Assembly: GCF_905220565.1 (NCBI RefSeq)
Contig: NC_059403.1
Span: 3,658,001 to 3,722,000, forward strand
Length of the DNA: 64,000 nucleotides
DNA from: Melitaea cinxia
Lineage: Eukaryota; Arthropoda; Insecta; Lepidoptera; Nymphalidae
Direction: 5' to 3'
Made by a program: the position numbers and the translations under genes
Shown: piece by piece, positions 46,796-58,512 of the stretch
How positions within the stretch are numbered: the first letter of the stretch is position 1
Layout of the letters: each line of letters starts with the position of its first letter
The notes under the pieces: generated by a model
Database searches by the model: none
The model's input: only the letters and a program-made list of their open reading frames with translations
What the model was told of the DNA's origin: nothing

Positions 46796-48965
46796 TATCA
46801 TGAAATTAAATTAAGAATCTGTGTACATTACTTACCGTCGGAAAGTTTCGCTTGCGGCTGTTACTGTCTTCACACATTAACGAATCGACAGCCTAAGTTT
46901 CACCTAAAACCGCAGGCCAGTAGCAGACTTTCTGGCCACATCCACTAATTTAATACAATAGACAACGCTGTGCTTGTTTAAGTCCATTTACAAGTTTGCG
47001 TAGCCCTTAGCTCATAATAACCCTAAAGTAGAGGCTTTGGCTATTATTAAAAAATTCTCATTATGCACTCCAACGACCACTTTCCCTCCGATTTTATATC
47101 AATTACTCGAGACTAAAGATCGGAATACTTGGAGGGAAGCTTGGTAAATTAAGTTAAAGGCTGTACAGTTGCGTACAGATTTTGTCGTTTTAATAACTTT
47201 ATAACAAGATATTGTAATGTTAATTTATATCTATTACCAATTTGCTAGAAGAACAATAAACGTGGAAAGTGATACTCAGTTAATAAAGATAATTGTTATT
47301 ATTAATGTGCAAAACTCATCGTCAGCAAAAAAGTAGATTTATTGAACGAGTGCATTTTTTTTTTTGTTGTAATTTATATATATTCTTTTCATAATAAAAA
47401 AAAACTTTGGGCGGTCCTCGTACTTTAAAACACGAATAAATAGCTAAGAGCAATGTTATATTATTCTATTTTTAAAAACAGCACAGATTATAATTGACTA
47501 AAACCATAATTATTTTATAAATAAGAAAAAGGTTCCTTAGAAAATTATAAAAAATACACGTAAACTACGTATTACTATTTAATTGATGTAATCATTACGC
47601 CTCGACTTTGACTGTACATTGAGACGTGCATGTTTATTTATAGAACAACATTAATTAGAAATCTTCAACGCTCGCGTATATACATATTATACTGACGAGC
47701 AAAATTAACTTACGTGGCTTGTGATACATTTTATACGACGAAAAGAGATTTTAACTTTTTTATTCTACTAAGCTACAATGTTGATTTATTCATATTAAAA
47801 CCGGCCATTTATTATTAAGCACGAGCTACTGCTTATAAAACCTTTTTTAAACCAAAAAATATGGATTTATATCATTTTCATATATTATTTAAGGAGAAAA
47901 AATATGGATTAGTTTCGACTTACTAATTAATTGCAATTTTAATTCTATTATAAATGTAAATATTCGGTCGGCTACTTATCCTGGAAAAAATTGCTTCTGC
48001 GCACAAACTCAAAATTATGTCTTATATAGTCATTACCTACATATATCAGGTAATCAGTTCACATATATACATAAAAACAAAACAAAGAAATGAACGAAGT
48101 TGTAACTGTCAGTTTTATTATAAGTCCTTCAAGGAAGTTTCTCTTTACGAATATAAAATAATTAATAGCAATAGTAATAGCATCTAATAATTAATACCTA
48201 ATATACAGCTATTAATATCAATGAAATGTCGGAAGATTAATATGATATCGTTTAGGAGCAATTGCTATCATTTTACATGTAATTGGTACATAAACGTGAG
48301 ATCTTGAACTCACCAAGGATACTTTCCACTGATGTTTTAATTTTATCAACATTTCAAAGCATGTTACCAAGTCTTTTTAAAGTATTAATTATTTAAATCA
48401 CGTCTTACCTTTTTTTACTTCATCTTTTTTATACGCGTCACATATACGTATAGAAACCTATTATAAGTAAGTAATATATAAAGCTTTATATCCTCTCCTC
48501 TCAAAATCAGTAATGTAATATTGAGAAATATGAAAAAATATTTTAGCTCAATACGTGAACACAGTGAACGTTTCTAAGAAGCTTTTTAATATTATATTTA
48601 TCGTAATAAATTCGTATGTAATATCGACATTCAAAATTACATTTACGAATGTCGTGGAAAGGTTATGGAATACAATTGTACTTACTTGTATGAAATCTTG
48701 TAAAGCGTCCTGTCTGCTCTCTATGTACTTGTACTTGTGTGCGTGGAATTATATCATAAAAGAACGCATTGAAGATATGAGATCGAGGAATGTTTGCGAA
48801 ATATTTGACAAGACTCATCTTTCATTTGTTACGTCGTGTTTAACGATATATATATAAAAAGCAAAAGAATTTCGACTATAATCAAATCGAAATCTGTAAC
48901 ATATTTTATACTACTGATAACTCGCAAATAACTATAATTATAAATGTTTAACATACTATGTTTTA
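46796..48965. other. AT-rich DNA, one dispersed short duplication
   Basis: No named repeat. 47795-47862 shares segments with 49232-49287 (see findings). A 100-codon plus frame at 48555-48857 has no recognisable domain. A GC-balanced patch at 46830-47060 may be low-copy DNA. Confidence 0.4.
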
Positions 48966-49110
48966 GTCGACTCGTAAAAGGGAGGGGTTCTGAACTCGAC
49001 GGTATATTTTTAATGTTTGTTATGCAATTATTCTGCCAAAAATTAATGGACTAAGATGAATCTTTTTTGTAAATTGTTGTAACAGAGGTGAATCCATATA
49101 AATTTATAGT
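48966..49110 (+). mobile_element. Element E, degenerate 5' fragment
   Basis: 'gtcgactcgtaaaagggagg' and 'ggttctgaactcgacggtat' then 'taatgtttgttatgcaatta' follow the first 150 bases of element E ('accgacttccaaaaaaggag...') with many changes. No right end found. Confidence 0.45.
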
Positions 49111-50334
49111 TATTAGTTCAGCGCTTAATTAAATCAAATAAAATATGTTCATAGATTTGGTTTGTTCAAGTGATATTGAAGAATTTGATGAGAATATATT
49201 TTAATTTTATTATTCGTGATTAGTAATAACTGGCCGGTTTTAATACGAGATACAGCTTATAAAACCTTTTTTGAACCAAAAAAAATATCAATTACTTAGT
49301 TTTAGACTTTCAACTTAATTTGATTTTCCGTAAAAGTTTCGTTTTTATTGGGAAAGAACATTACGAATTTATTATTATAAACTTAATGACATTAATTCAA
49401 TCTTAGTCCACTCCAAACGGAGAAAAGATTCCTTATAGTGCAAACTTATTTAGGTTATAAATCAAAATCCACACTTTATGTATTATTATTTAATTATAGT
49501 ATAAATGCCTATTATTTTGGTTGTAAAGGCCAAAAAAAAACCCAAAAGAAAATGTTTACGTCAATCTGAGTATGTCGAAACTTTTACGCTGGGTCAAACC
49601 TCTTGAAAAATAGTTTTCCGTGAGTAACTTTATACTCTTTTACTTGGAGAAAATTTTAGCGTAATTAGTTTTATAAATAAAAATATGTTATTTTATGTAA
49701 ACTATAATAATTTTGAAAGTCAACGGAACTACTTAGGGATATAATTTGCGTATTTTTATTATATTGTATTCGATACGTTAAAAACACGTTTGAAATGAGA
49801 ACCTTTTTTTAACATCAGCTTATAAAAACACATTCACGGATATAATAATAAAGCACGTAATTATCTCAATGTTAATTACGCGTTGCACAAGTTTGCATTT
49901 CAGAATGACCTCGATTAGTTTTCAAACAGCTGTATCGTTATTTTCCCAACCTACAAAGGAGCGTTGTTTGGATTCTACGGCACTTTTATTGGCACTTTCC
50001 CGGCGAAACGTTTGCACTGGCTTTGGTTTTATCATCGAAAAGTTCGGTTTAACAGTCACGCGGAATTATTTAGAAGTTTTCTAACTCGTTTTAATTACGT
50101 TGTAACGTAATTGTGTTACTGTTGCGTTTGTTACGATTATATTGTTGGAACTGGTTAACGAGTTTGTTGTTGAGTCTTTTTTTTTACTGTTGTTTTCTTG
50201 TTTACTATTTTTAGGTTCTTTATGAATAAGTCAGTTTAAAGTATTATATGGATAAATAGATACAATATTACTTTATTGTTAATTGCTCTCGGCTTATCCT
50301 AAATCTGCTATACCCTTTATTTTTTATCATTCTG
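49111..50334. other. AT-rich DNA, nothing recognised
   Basis: A 71-codon plus frame at 49869-50084 lies in a GC-richer patch and has no recognisable domain. No repeat family seen. Confidence 0.4.
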
Positions 50335-50760
50335 GTGGCAAGTGGGAGGATTGGTTCCATCTTCTACTATATTGCGGAAAGTGAAGGAGTGCAAGGTGGA
50401 AGCGATTTGGCATTCGAATTTACTCCGCGCTTCAGCTCCGCAGGCTCCTTTGAGGCACTAGCTCTTCACATAGAAGCCACATTTGACCAGAACTTTTACG
50501 CAGCAGAACATGCAGCGAATGACGCTTGGCAACTACAGTTTTCACCCTATTACGGACATCAGGGCATGGCGCTGGGATCCCCAAGTGACGCAATCCTCAA
50601 GAGTGCGACGCGACGTATCTATCGGCGCACCATGCTCTTGAGGATTGGCTAAGCAAACTCTTTAACGTTATTTTACTATCGAGGGAGCTGCACTACGTGG
50701 TTAACGGTGTTCCCGTCCTAAGGATGGTAGTGTAATATTTTAAAGCCTAAAATCTTTTCT
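50335..50760 (+). other. GC-rich block with an open frame and a 13-bp-arm hairpin
   Basis: About 420 bases near 50 percent GC in AT-rich surroundings. A frame is open from 50335 to 50652 but would need a GTG start, and its translation matches no family I know. Near its end 'caatcctcaagag' (50591-50603) and 'ctcttgaggattg' (50635-50647) form a perfect 13-bp stem with a 31-base loop. It may be a piece of a mobile element, an exon or regulatory DNA. I cannot decide. Confidence 0.35.
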
Positions 50761-50874
50761 AACAGTAAAATATGACTATAAATAATAAAAATAGTTCCTC
50801 GAATCTCGATGTTAATGTGTTCTAACAACCAAATCTATACATAATCCATCATTAGAGGTACATATTAATTACAT

Positions 50875-50993
50875 CACATCAGTCTTTCGCAGTCCACTAC
50901 TAAACATAGGCCTCTACAAGTTCACGTCAAAAATGGCGTGAACTCATGTGTTTTGCCCATAGTCACCACGCTGGGCAGGCGGGTTGGTGACCG
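50875..50993 (-). mobile_element. Retroposon family B, short copy with 13-bp target duplication
   Basis: 'atattaattacat' at 50862-50874 and 50994-51006 is a perfect duplication. The insert holds only the 119 bases nearest the 3' end ('cagtccactactaaacatag', 'cactcatgtgttttgcccat'-type sequence, 'caccacgctgggcaggcggg'). 5' truncation with intact flanks is the mark of target-primed reverse transcription. Confidence 0.9.
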
Positions 50994-51247
50994 ATATTAA
51001 TTACATATTAAAATTAAAATTTGTTAGTTTTAAGAATATATATACTTTTCGATGTTCATTAAGTATCCATAATTAAAAAAAAAAATGCGTGTACTTATAT
51101 ACGCACATAAGAAGTTATACTTCATTGGCTAGCTAACTGCACGTTGCTAACTTCTTCTTCTTCTTCTTCGGTTTTTCTCGTGAAGGTGTGCATCTTTAAA
51201 ATTCACTCTTCTAATTTTTCCCTAACGTACCAAAACAAGTTTAACTT

Positions 51248-51440
51248 CAATCAAATCAAATCATATCAAATCAAAAACAGCTTTATTCAAATGGGCCCGA
51301 AGAACACTTTCGAATAGTCATTTTACAAATTAAAACTTTAAAAATAAATTATTGTTTTAAGCTACCACCGATTCGGAATGTAGATTCTGCAGAGAAGAAT
51401 CGGCAAGAAACTCCGCAGTTACTCTTTTGAAAAATAAAAT
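51248..51440 (-). mobile_element. LINE 3' untranslated region, family G
   Basis: On the minus strand: 'agtaactgcggagtttcttg', 'ccgattcttctctgcagaat', 'cattccgaatcggtgg', 'gtgttcttcgggcccatttg', then 'aataaagctg' and a tail of 'gattt' repeats. This order is that of a common lepidopteran LINE 3' end with its polyadenylation signal. No coding part is present. Confidence 0.65.
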
Positions 51441-53480
51441 ATAAACAAAAAATAACTGACCATTATTACTTGAATAACATTAAAAACATTATTACCACTC
51501 GTACACAATTCTTTATAGTAAAGAATATTGCGAAAGGAAATGTGAAAAGTGACAGTTGAATTGGATTAAAGTCTACGAAGCCGTATTTAGGTTGTGTTCC
51601 AGTGCAATTAGTTCACACGCGATATTGTTTATTGTTTCAACTGTAATTGTAAAAAAAAAAATACTATTTTAAAATAAGTAAAAATATGAATATTATCTCT
51701 TTTAAGTTTTCTATTCTGAAGGAATGAAATTCTTTTAATGATCTAAAAAGAAAACACACTTCTTTTTTCTTGTATTTGATCTATTACTTAGAATCTATTT
51801 TTAGAGTAAAATTATTAAGTGATAGAAGTGTGTTTATTAAGATACGTTTAAGACTAAGATACAAATTTTCTATTAGAACTGATATTTAGTTATTCAAACG
51901 CTAATAGTATACAACTATTTTTCTGAGACTAACTACATTAACATAAAAGAAAAAAAAACACAAATCCTTTTACACAAACCACAGTGGCATAGTAACACAC
52001 AGTACAAAGTTAATTTATCATCAGAGATAGGAGTCAGATACGAATCATTACAAATGTGTTTCTCGTTTTCTCATCCGAACCTTTTTCAGTACGAGATCCT
52101 AATAAATACGCAACCCGGACCACTCGCCTGGGAAAGTCAAAACATATTACATCTGTCACCCACTGTGTGTGTTTCTAGTAAATCAATTTCAATGATTTCA
52201 AATAAATCACAACTGTATTCTAGGTCTTGTTTGGTAATCGTCTGTATTATTTAAGGCTAGCTGATTTTACGATTTTACCAGAATAACTTCCTTTCCGGTT
52301 ATAATGTTAGGATAAAAACTAACCTATGCGTTAATATAAATCTGCAGCAGCATCTGCGTAACTAGTTTCTTTATAATAGTTTTTTTTTTTATAATTTTTG
52401 CATGAAGGGTAGAAATTGCCATCTAAAGTTTAGTATCTACACCTTTAAAATCTAGCGTGATGATTTTAAGCCTATAGCTGTTTAATTAACAGATTATCAA
52501 ATGTAAAAAAATCTTCAAAATATGCTGATTCTTATGTTTTGAAATACAATTGATCGTTGTTTCGTAGTACTTATATATTGTATTATGATTATCTAATAAT
52601 ATTATGAATTATAATAATAAACCAAAAGGACCTATAATTATGATTGATTTCATTAGGCTTTATTCAATAAATTACTATAATAATAAACATGAAATTATTA
52701 TTAAATTACATACACTTATATTGTGGATTTAATCAATATATCAATCATATAAATTAATTAAATTATTATAAACAATAAATTGAAAGTACTACACCTATAA
52801 AATATTCTTAGCTTATTGTCTTGAAGTGGGGTATATTTAAAGAAATAAGAACTATAATTGTTAGTACATTCTATGCAATTATACTCGGTAGAGGCAAATG
52901 GAAAAATGTGATTCGGTAATAACTCTTTTAGGTCGAATCGCTTAAATTTATGTACTGGCCAAATCGCATGGGTTTCTTTCTTCCACTACATAAAACATTT
53001 TCACATGGCAACACTGGTTTCTGTTTGGTTCAAGGAAGTATACACTGTAGGACACTATTACGTACATATTGATCAAAAAAAATTTTTTTTTTTATTTTTT
53101 TTTTTAATTCAAATATTATTATTTGTAAAAAAAATATTACAAATAAGAATATTAAAAAGATATATCTAATAGTTCTGTATATTTTTTTATCATTATAAAA
53201 TCATGTTTTTACAATAAAAAATAAGCTGTTAAAATGTTAATAAAGTTTCTTATTCTAATTACTTAATTGCATGTATAGTCCGATATAATCGTGACATATA
53301 AAGGTTTCTAATTAATACTGATGATAGTCTGTTGCCTTTAAAATTTTACGATCTCATTTACGACTTGGAATAAGCGCTTGTAATTTGTTGATTAAAATTT
53401 CTTCGTGACAAGAATCGTAAATAAGGGTCTAAAGTGAAACTTTAAAGAAACCCTTACAGTCAAAATATACTCAGCATTCG
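51441..53480. other. Very AT-rich DNA, nothing recognised
   Basis: No repeat family or supported coding frame. A and T homopolymers around 53080-53110. Confidence 0.5.
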
Positions 53481-53750
53481 CTTTAGCCTGTTATATCCCA
53501 CTACTGGGCATAGGCCTCTTTCCCCATGTAGGAAAGGATCAGAGCTTAATCCACCACCCTGCTCCAATGCGGGTTGGCGGATATATTCCCTACTATGGGT
53601 AACGATCGATATCTTGATAACAACCAGGACCGACGGCTTAACGTGCTCTCCGAGGCACGGTCGGGAGACCCACAAGGACTGCACAAACACCCAGACAGAA
53701 CTTAACGATCGATATCATGATAACAACCGGGACCGACGGCTTAACGTGCT
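53481..53750 (-). mobile_element. SINE family C with a partial internal duplication
   Basis: Reverse copy of the family C 3' end and body from 'ctttagcctgttatatccca' to 'cacaaacacccagac' (53696). After a short link, 48 bases of the body (53600-53647) recur in direct orientation at 53703-53750, with few differences. The tRNA-like head is missing. Confidence 0.75.
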
Positions 53751-53830
53751 TTACTCTTACTCAGCATAAGCTTTAATAAATATTAGAAAAACAATTCCTA
53801 TGAAGTACATGTCACTTCTTTTGGTATACG

Positions 53831-53919
53831 ACTAGGTCGGCAAACAAGCGCACGGCCTGGTGGTAAGCGATTACCGTAGCTTATAGTCTGCAAAACAAGA
53901 AGCATCGCAAGCGTGTTCC

Positions 53920-53956
<37 letters not shown>

Positions 53957-54175
53957 TACAGTTCATTGGTTACTAAATAGCATTGTCATAAACCTGCGTG
54001 GTTTTTAGTGCTATTTATATTAAATATATACAATACTGTTTATTTGATATATAAATTTAAAAAAATAAAAAAAAAATATATAACAAGGAACTCTGGTCTT
54101 ACTCACCACAGGAACACTACACTGCTTGAAACAGTATTATTTAGCCGTAATCTTCTGTAGAGTCGAGATGCCACC
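53831..54175 (-). mobile_element. Retroposon family A split by an AT-rich insert
   Basis: Family A sequence runs from 'actaggtcggcaaacaagcg' to 'gcatcgcaagcgtgttcc' (about 53918). It then gives way to about 165 bases of almost pure A/T, including a (TA)n run at 53925-53952. Family A resumes at about 54086 with 'aaggaactctggtcttactc', 'actgcttgaaacagtattat' and 'taatcttctgtagagtcgag'. The insert has no recognised ends. Confidence 0.65.
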
Positions 54176-56223
54176 ATGTATACCGCGATGTCACTGACTA
54201 CTTTTTTGCAAGTTATAAACAAAAAATATTATGTAAGATGAAAATATATTTACGGTATTGATATAAATATGCGATTCAATATTTTTGTAAAAATAAATTT
54301 TAGTGTACACTTAATCAGGTTTCAACTGTAATGCGCTATGCTAACACGTATGTTGCCTTATTTGCCAATTTGGCGTCTGTTTCGCTAGAAAAATCTAGAC
54401 GATTTACTTTGCTGCCTAGGAAAGGTCGTGCATCAAGAACTTGAATTACGTTAAGGTAATTTTCTACTTCCTAAACGGATTCTCACGAATCGTTAACTAT
54501 TTCGAACGTAAATACGTTTTATGTCTCCGTTTAAAGGAACGGATCCGAAATAAAAGAAACATTTGTGAAAAAATCAGAAATTAGATGAAGTTTTTAATCA
54601 AAATGAGGAATCTCCTAGAGCGTTCTACGGATTATTTATTGTTTTCTTTTATAAGTTTATGAATATTAAAATATCTTTTGTACTCGGTTCCGCTTGCGGA
54701 TACTGCAGTGTAGTTTTACGATGCGGCTTTTCATAATCTTATAAAAGAAAAATAATGCTGTGTTATGAGCTTATTGTAAATGTTACTGTAGGAGAATATA
54801 ACTGCAAGGGATATGAATTTACAATGACAAAGTGATTGCTTTCTTTGTTCTGCTAGATTCAACAATATATTTACTACTAAAGACTTGTATTTTATTATTA
54901 GTGAAAATGAAGAATCTTAGAAAACATTACAACTAATACTAGTCGGATAAATTTAATTGCAGAAATCAACTTAAAGCTGGCGATCGCGGGTGGGATTCTG
55001 CTTTCTCTCGGGGGAAGTATTTATATATGTAAAATATTTGTATCTGCTGTCAATGTATTCTTGTGGGCCTCCACCGTATCTAGGACGATATTTAGCCTTC
55101 GGTACCGATTAGCGAACGTTACCCTAGTTAGGGAAATTATTCTACAATTCACAGACCTCCCACCATCACACATCACCTACCACACCCTCACTTACCACTG
55201 GTTATATGGGTGATAGTATATAGTATGGAGATTCTGCAGAGAAGAATCGATAACAAACTCTACAGTTACTCTTTAAAAGAAAACTGTCTTTTGGACTTAT
55301 TCATATCGAGCATAAACTATAGACCCACACACATCTTTACCATGAATATAATCTTGAACCGAATGATATGTTTTAGCACTCATTTTTTGTATAGCTAGAC
55401 ATTATTTATTTTTCATAACTGTTATTTTTCTTTGGTGAAAATAGATCGTTAAATGTTAAAGTTTTTATCATCCAGTTGAACATAGGTATCTACTAGTTTT
55501 ATAAACTCTTGCTAACTTTTCTAATTTTCTTCGCTAATTGATCGTTCCATAACCTAACCATCAAAGATACACGGAAACTTTGTTATTTATAAACTAGAGA
55601 ATTAATTTGAACTCGTTAATTAAAAGTAATATCTCAAAGTAACATTTTATTTCATTAATAAAATTACTTTCTAGGAAATAGTTATACTTGCGTATATTTT
55701 CGTCGTACTATTTACTTCAGAACGTAACAATAAAACAGAACTAGATTTTTAAGATTATTATTTTAAAGCTAAAAGCGTAAATGTAAGACGAACACAAAAT
55801 TTAAACAAAGTTAAATTGAAGAGCCATTTTTTGTATTATTATATGTTTTTAGTATCTTTTTCTTTTACAGAACTAATTGAATCTTATCCCGATATGATTG
55901 ACTTATACAATCAGAGTATAATCTAACTTCACCTGAAACTGTCTATTAAACTAAGAAATATCAAAACACCATGAAGGTCAATTATGTAGGTTTTATATAA
56001 CTTGGGAATTACTAATAAAGAAATAAAAAAAGAGATTTTTTATCTGAACAGAGATCTTGCGATTAGCGCGTTCTAACACCTCACACTCAATGACCCATAA
56101 AGGACTATTAGGATTTACTCTTGCGTTTGGGATTCGGAAACATACACAAACACGACCGTCCACAACTACAAACACATTTATGGCTTGTACTTCATAAACT
56201 CATTTTAAATATATATTTTAATT
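54176..56223. other. AT-rich DNA with two old repeat fragments
   Basis: 55060-55120 is a worn family C fragment, plus strand ('cttgtgggcctccaccgtat', 'ttagccttcggtaccgatta'). 55224-55285 is a worn family G fragment, minus strand ('gattctgcagagaagaatcg', 'ctacagttactcttta'). Nothing else recognised. Confidence 0.45.
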
Positions 56224-56451
56224 GTGCCATTTGCAGTCGAGACACTTGGACCTTGGAGTAGCAGTGCTAATTTTTTTTTAAATGAGTTAACTCCTCGCCT
56301 TATTGCCTCCACTGGTGACGAGAGGGCTGGTGCATTTTTTGCCCAGAGAATCGGCATAGCGATTCAACAGGGAAATGCTGCCAGCATTCTTGGCACAATT
56401 CCCCGCGGACGTGGTTTATACCAAAACTATCTGAAAATATTTAGTTCTTAA
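56224..56451 (+). pseudogene. C-terminal fragment of a retrotransposon reverse-transcriptase ORF (probable)
   Basis: Seventy-five codons with 'PFAVETLGPWSSSA', 'ELTPRLIASTGDERAGAFFA' and 'QRIGIAIQQGNAASILGTIP'. I recall closely similar endings on reverse-transcriptase-like polyproteins annotated in insects and other invertebrates. After the stop (about 56450) comes 'aataaactatttgatttttt', a polyadenylation signal with a T-rich tail, which fits a LINE 3' end. Upstream sequence is AT-rich and non-coding, so this is a 5'-truncated insertion. The open frame shows few inactivating changes. The clade is not known to me. Confidence 0.5.
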
Positions 56452-56929
56452 GTTGTGATTTGTAAATATGTATAATGTTTAATAAACTATTTGATTTTTT
56501 TTAATATCAGGTGATATTAATAATAATATAAATAATAGAAAGTTTAATATAATTATACCCACTTATAAGCAGTGTAGGAGTAAGTGTACGACCTACTCGT
56601 TTGTTCAACAGATTTAGGAAGATAAGCCCTCTGTGCATAATATGTAAGGAATATTATATTAAAATTACACGTTCGTGTTTTTGTATTTGTTACTGATCAA
56701 ATAGAAATAACAAAATATAAAACTTATACATAGAAATGTTTAACACATCTATGTATATACCTTTGTTTTGCTTTAATGCACTAAGTTAAATAATCATGAT
56801 ATACCTTTTTTAAATCCTTGTATTGTGCCCTTCAATTTGACCCATATTGTAGTATTCGAAAAAAAAAATTTTTTTTTTCATTAACTACAATGGCTTCGCG
56901 CAGCCGACATGTTTGATTTTTTTTAATGT

Positions 56930-57110
56930 CACCTATCTAAGGACACTTGGGCAGCTAAGACGAACCTAACGATACCTCAATTATGTAAATCCGTTCAGTG
57001 GTTCTGGAAATATGAGGTAGTAAAGAATATTACATACAAACATACATACATACATACATACAAGATACGCGCGAAAAATATAACCCTTCCTTGACAGTCG
57101 GGTAAAAAAT
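56930..57110 (-). mobile_element. Element end of RTE/group H type with (ACAT)n
   Basis: 'aaatccgttcagtggttctg' and 'gaaatatgaggtagtaaaga' lead to five copies of 'acat' (about 57036-57062), then 'aagatacgcgcgaaaaatat' and 'ttgacagtcgggtaaaaa'. Order fits the end of a common lepidopteran repeat; strand is a guess. Confidence 0.35.
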
Positions 57111-57465
57111 GATTAGTCTCCTTTGTAAAAAAAAAATGTTCATTCGCCCTTGCTAAAAATCGTTGTAAGTTAGAATATTAGGTATTCAACAATAAAAGAT
57201 CTACGAGCTTATAAAAATAAGGGACATGCAACGATTGCGCGATTGTTGCTCTAACAATACATTCGTTATAAATGCAATACGTAGAAAATAACTATTACAA
57301 CAATTCCGTAGAAATTAATGTTAGATAACAACTATTTATCATTCTCTAAGATAAATCGTTCAATTGCAATTGCAAGTAATTATTGTACAAAAATTGCTGT
57401 TGAACGGCTAACTAGCTGCGTAATACCTCAAGTAACAGTCAATCTTAATATATATAAATCTCGTG

Positions 57466-57645
57466 TCACAATGTTTGTCCTCAATGGACTCCTAAACTAC
57501 TTAACCGATTTTAGTCAAATTTGCACACCGTGTGCAGTTTGATCCAACTTAAAAGATAGGCTATATTTTATTTTGATATATTATGTTATTATTATATTTC
57601 AGAAAAAAATAAAGTGATACGAAGTTCGCCAGGTCAGCTAGTAGG
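57466..57645 (+). mobile_element. Short interspersed element, group H
   Basis: 'ctcgtgtcacaatgtttgtc', 'ctaaactacttaaccgattt', 'gatccaacttaaaagatagg' and the end 'gaagttcgccaggtcagcta'. Complete order for a widespread lepidopteran short element. Confidence 0.55.
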
Positions 57646-58350
57646 TATATAGATATTTAGTTTAATTAAGATAATCACTGAACCTGCGAGACACGTCTAG
57701 TTTGTGATATCTTTTGTTTATACATCTAATTGCAATTGAATCATCATAGGCGGTTCGATTCTGAGTGAAGTGGGATTTATGAACATTTGTAATGAACGGG
57801 CGTGGGTACACATAAGTTCTTCATTACGTGTGGGAGGTAATGATATACGATTGAATTAAATATTAATGACACTATAAAATGTTCAAATATAATAGATATC
57901 TTAGGGCTAGTTCGTCGCAAAATAATAGAACAATCAAAGTGAACGTTGAATGTTAAATGTATATTGAAATTTCAGCTATGATTTCAATATAAACTTATGT
58001 ATTAATTCTTATAAGCCATAAAACAACGACGAGTTGGCTAATGGTTTTAGTAACGGGCTTTTCAACAAACTGTTTGAGTTTCAACTTCATTTGATGGCAA
58101 ATGCGGATATGTCTTCGAAATATTGTGGTGGCCTGATCGTTTGTGTGTCCATCCTTTGAAATTAAAAAGTCTGTTAATTATAATTATAAAGTATAATTAT
58201 TAGTCATTAACATCTCATACACGTACATATACATATACGAGCTCCATCACCCCATATCGCGTATCACGTATTTAAAAAAAAATATGACTACTGAGCATGA
58301 ATTTCTTAATTGTATGGTACCATACACTTACATTGCAGACACACCTTTTT
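57646..58350. other. AT-rich DNA, nothing recognised
   Basis: No repeat family or supported coding frame. Confidence 0.5.
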
Positions 58351-58512
58351 TCAAGCAGTATTATGTTCCTGTTGGTGAGTAAGGTGATCAGAGCTCCAGG
58401 GTTTGGGGATTGGGTCGGCACCGCGCTTGCAATGCTTCTGGTGTTACAGACCTCTATAAGCTACGGTAATCGCTTACCATCGGTGAGCTGTACGCTTGTT
58501 TGCGGACCTAGT
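58351..58512 (+). mobile_element. Retroposon family A, plus-strand copy with poly(A)-like tail
   Basis: 'cagtattatgttcctgttgg', 'gctccagggtttggggattg', 'gcgcttgcaatgcttctggt', 'ataagctacggtaatcgctt' and 'cgcttgtttgcggacctagt', then 'tatataattatataaaaaaa'. The A run directly after the conserved end confirms the tail position. Confidence 0.7.
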
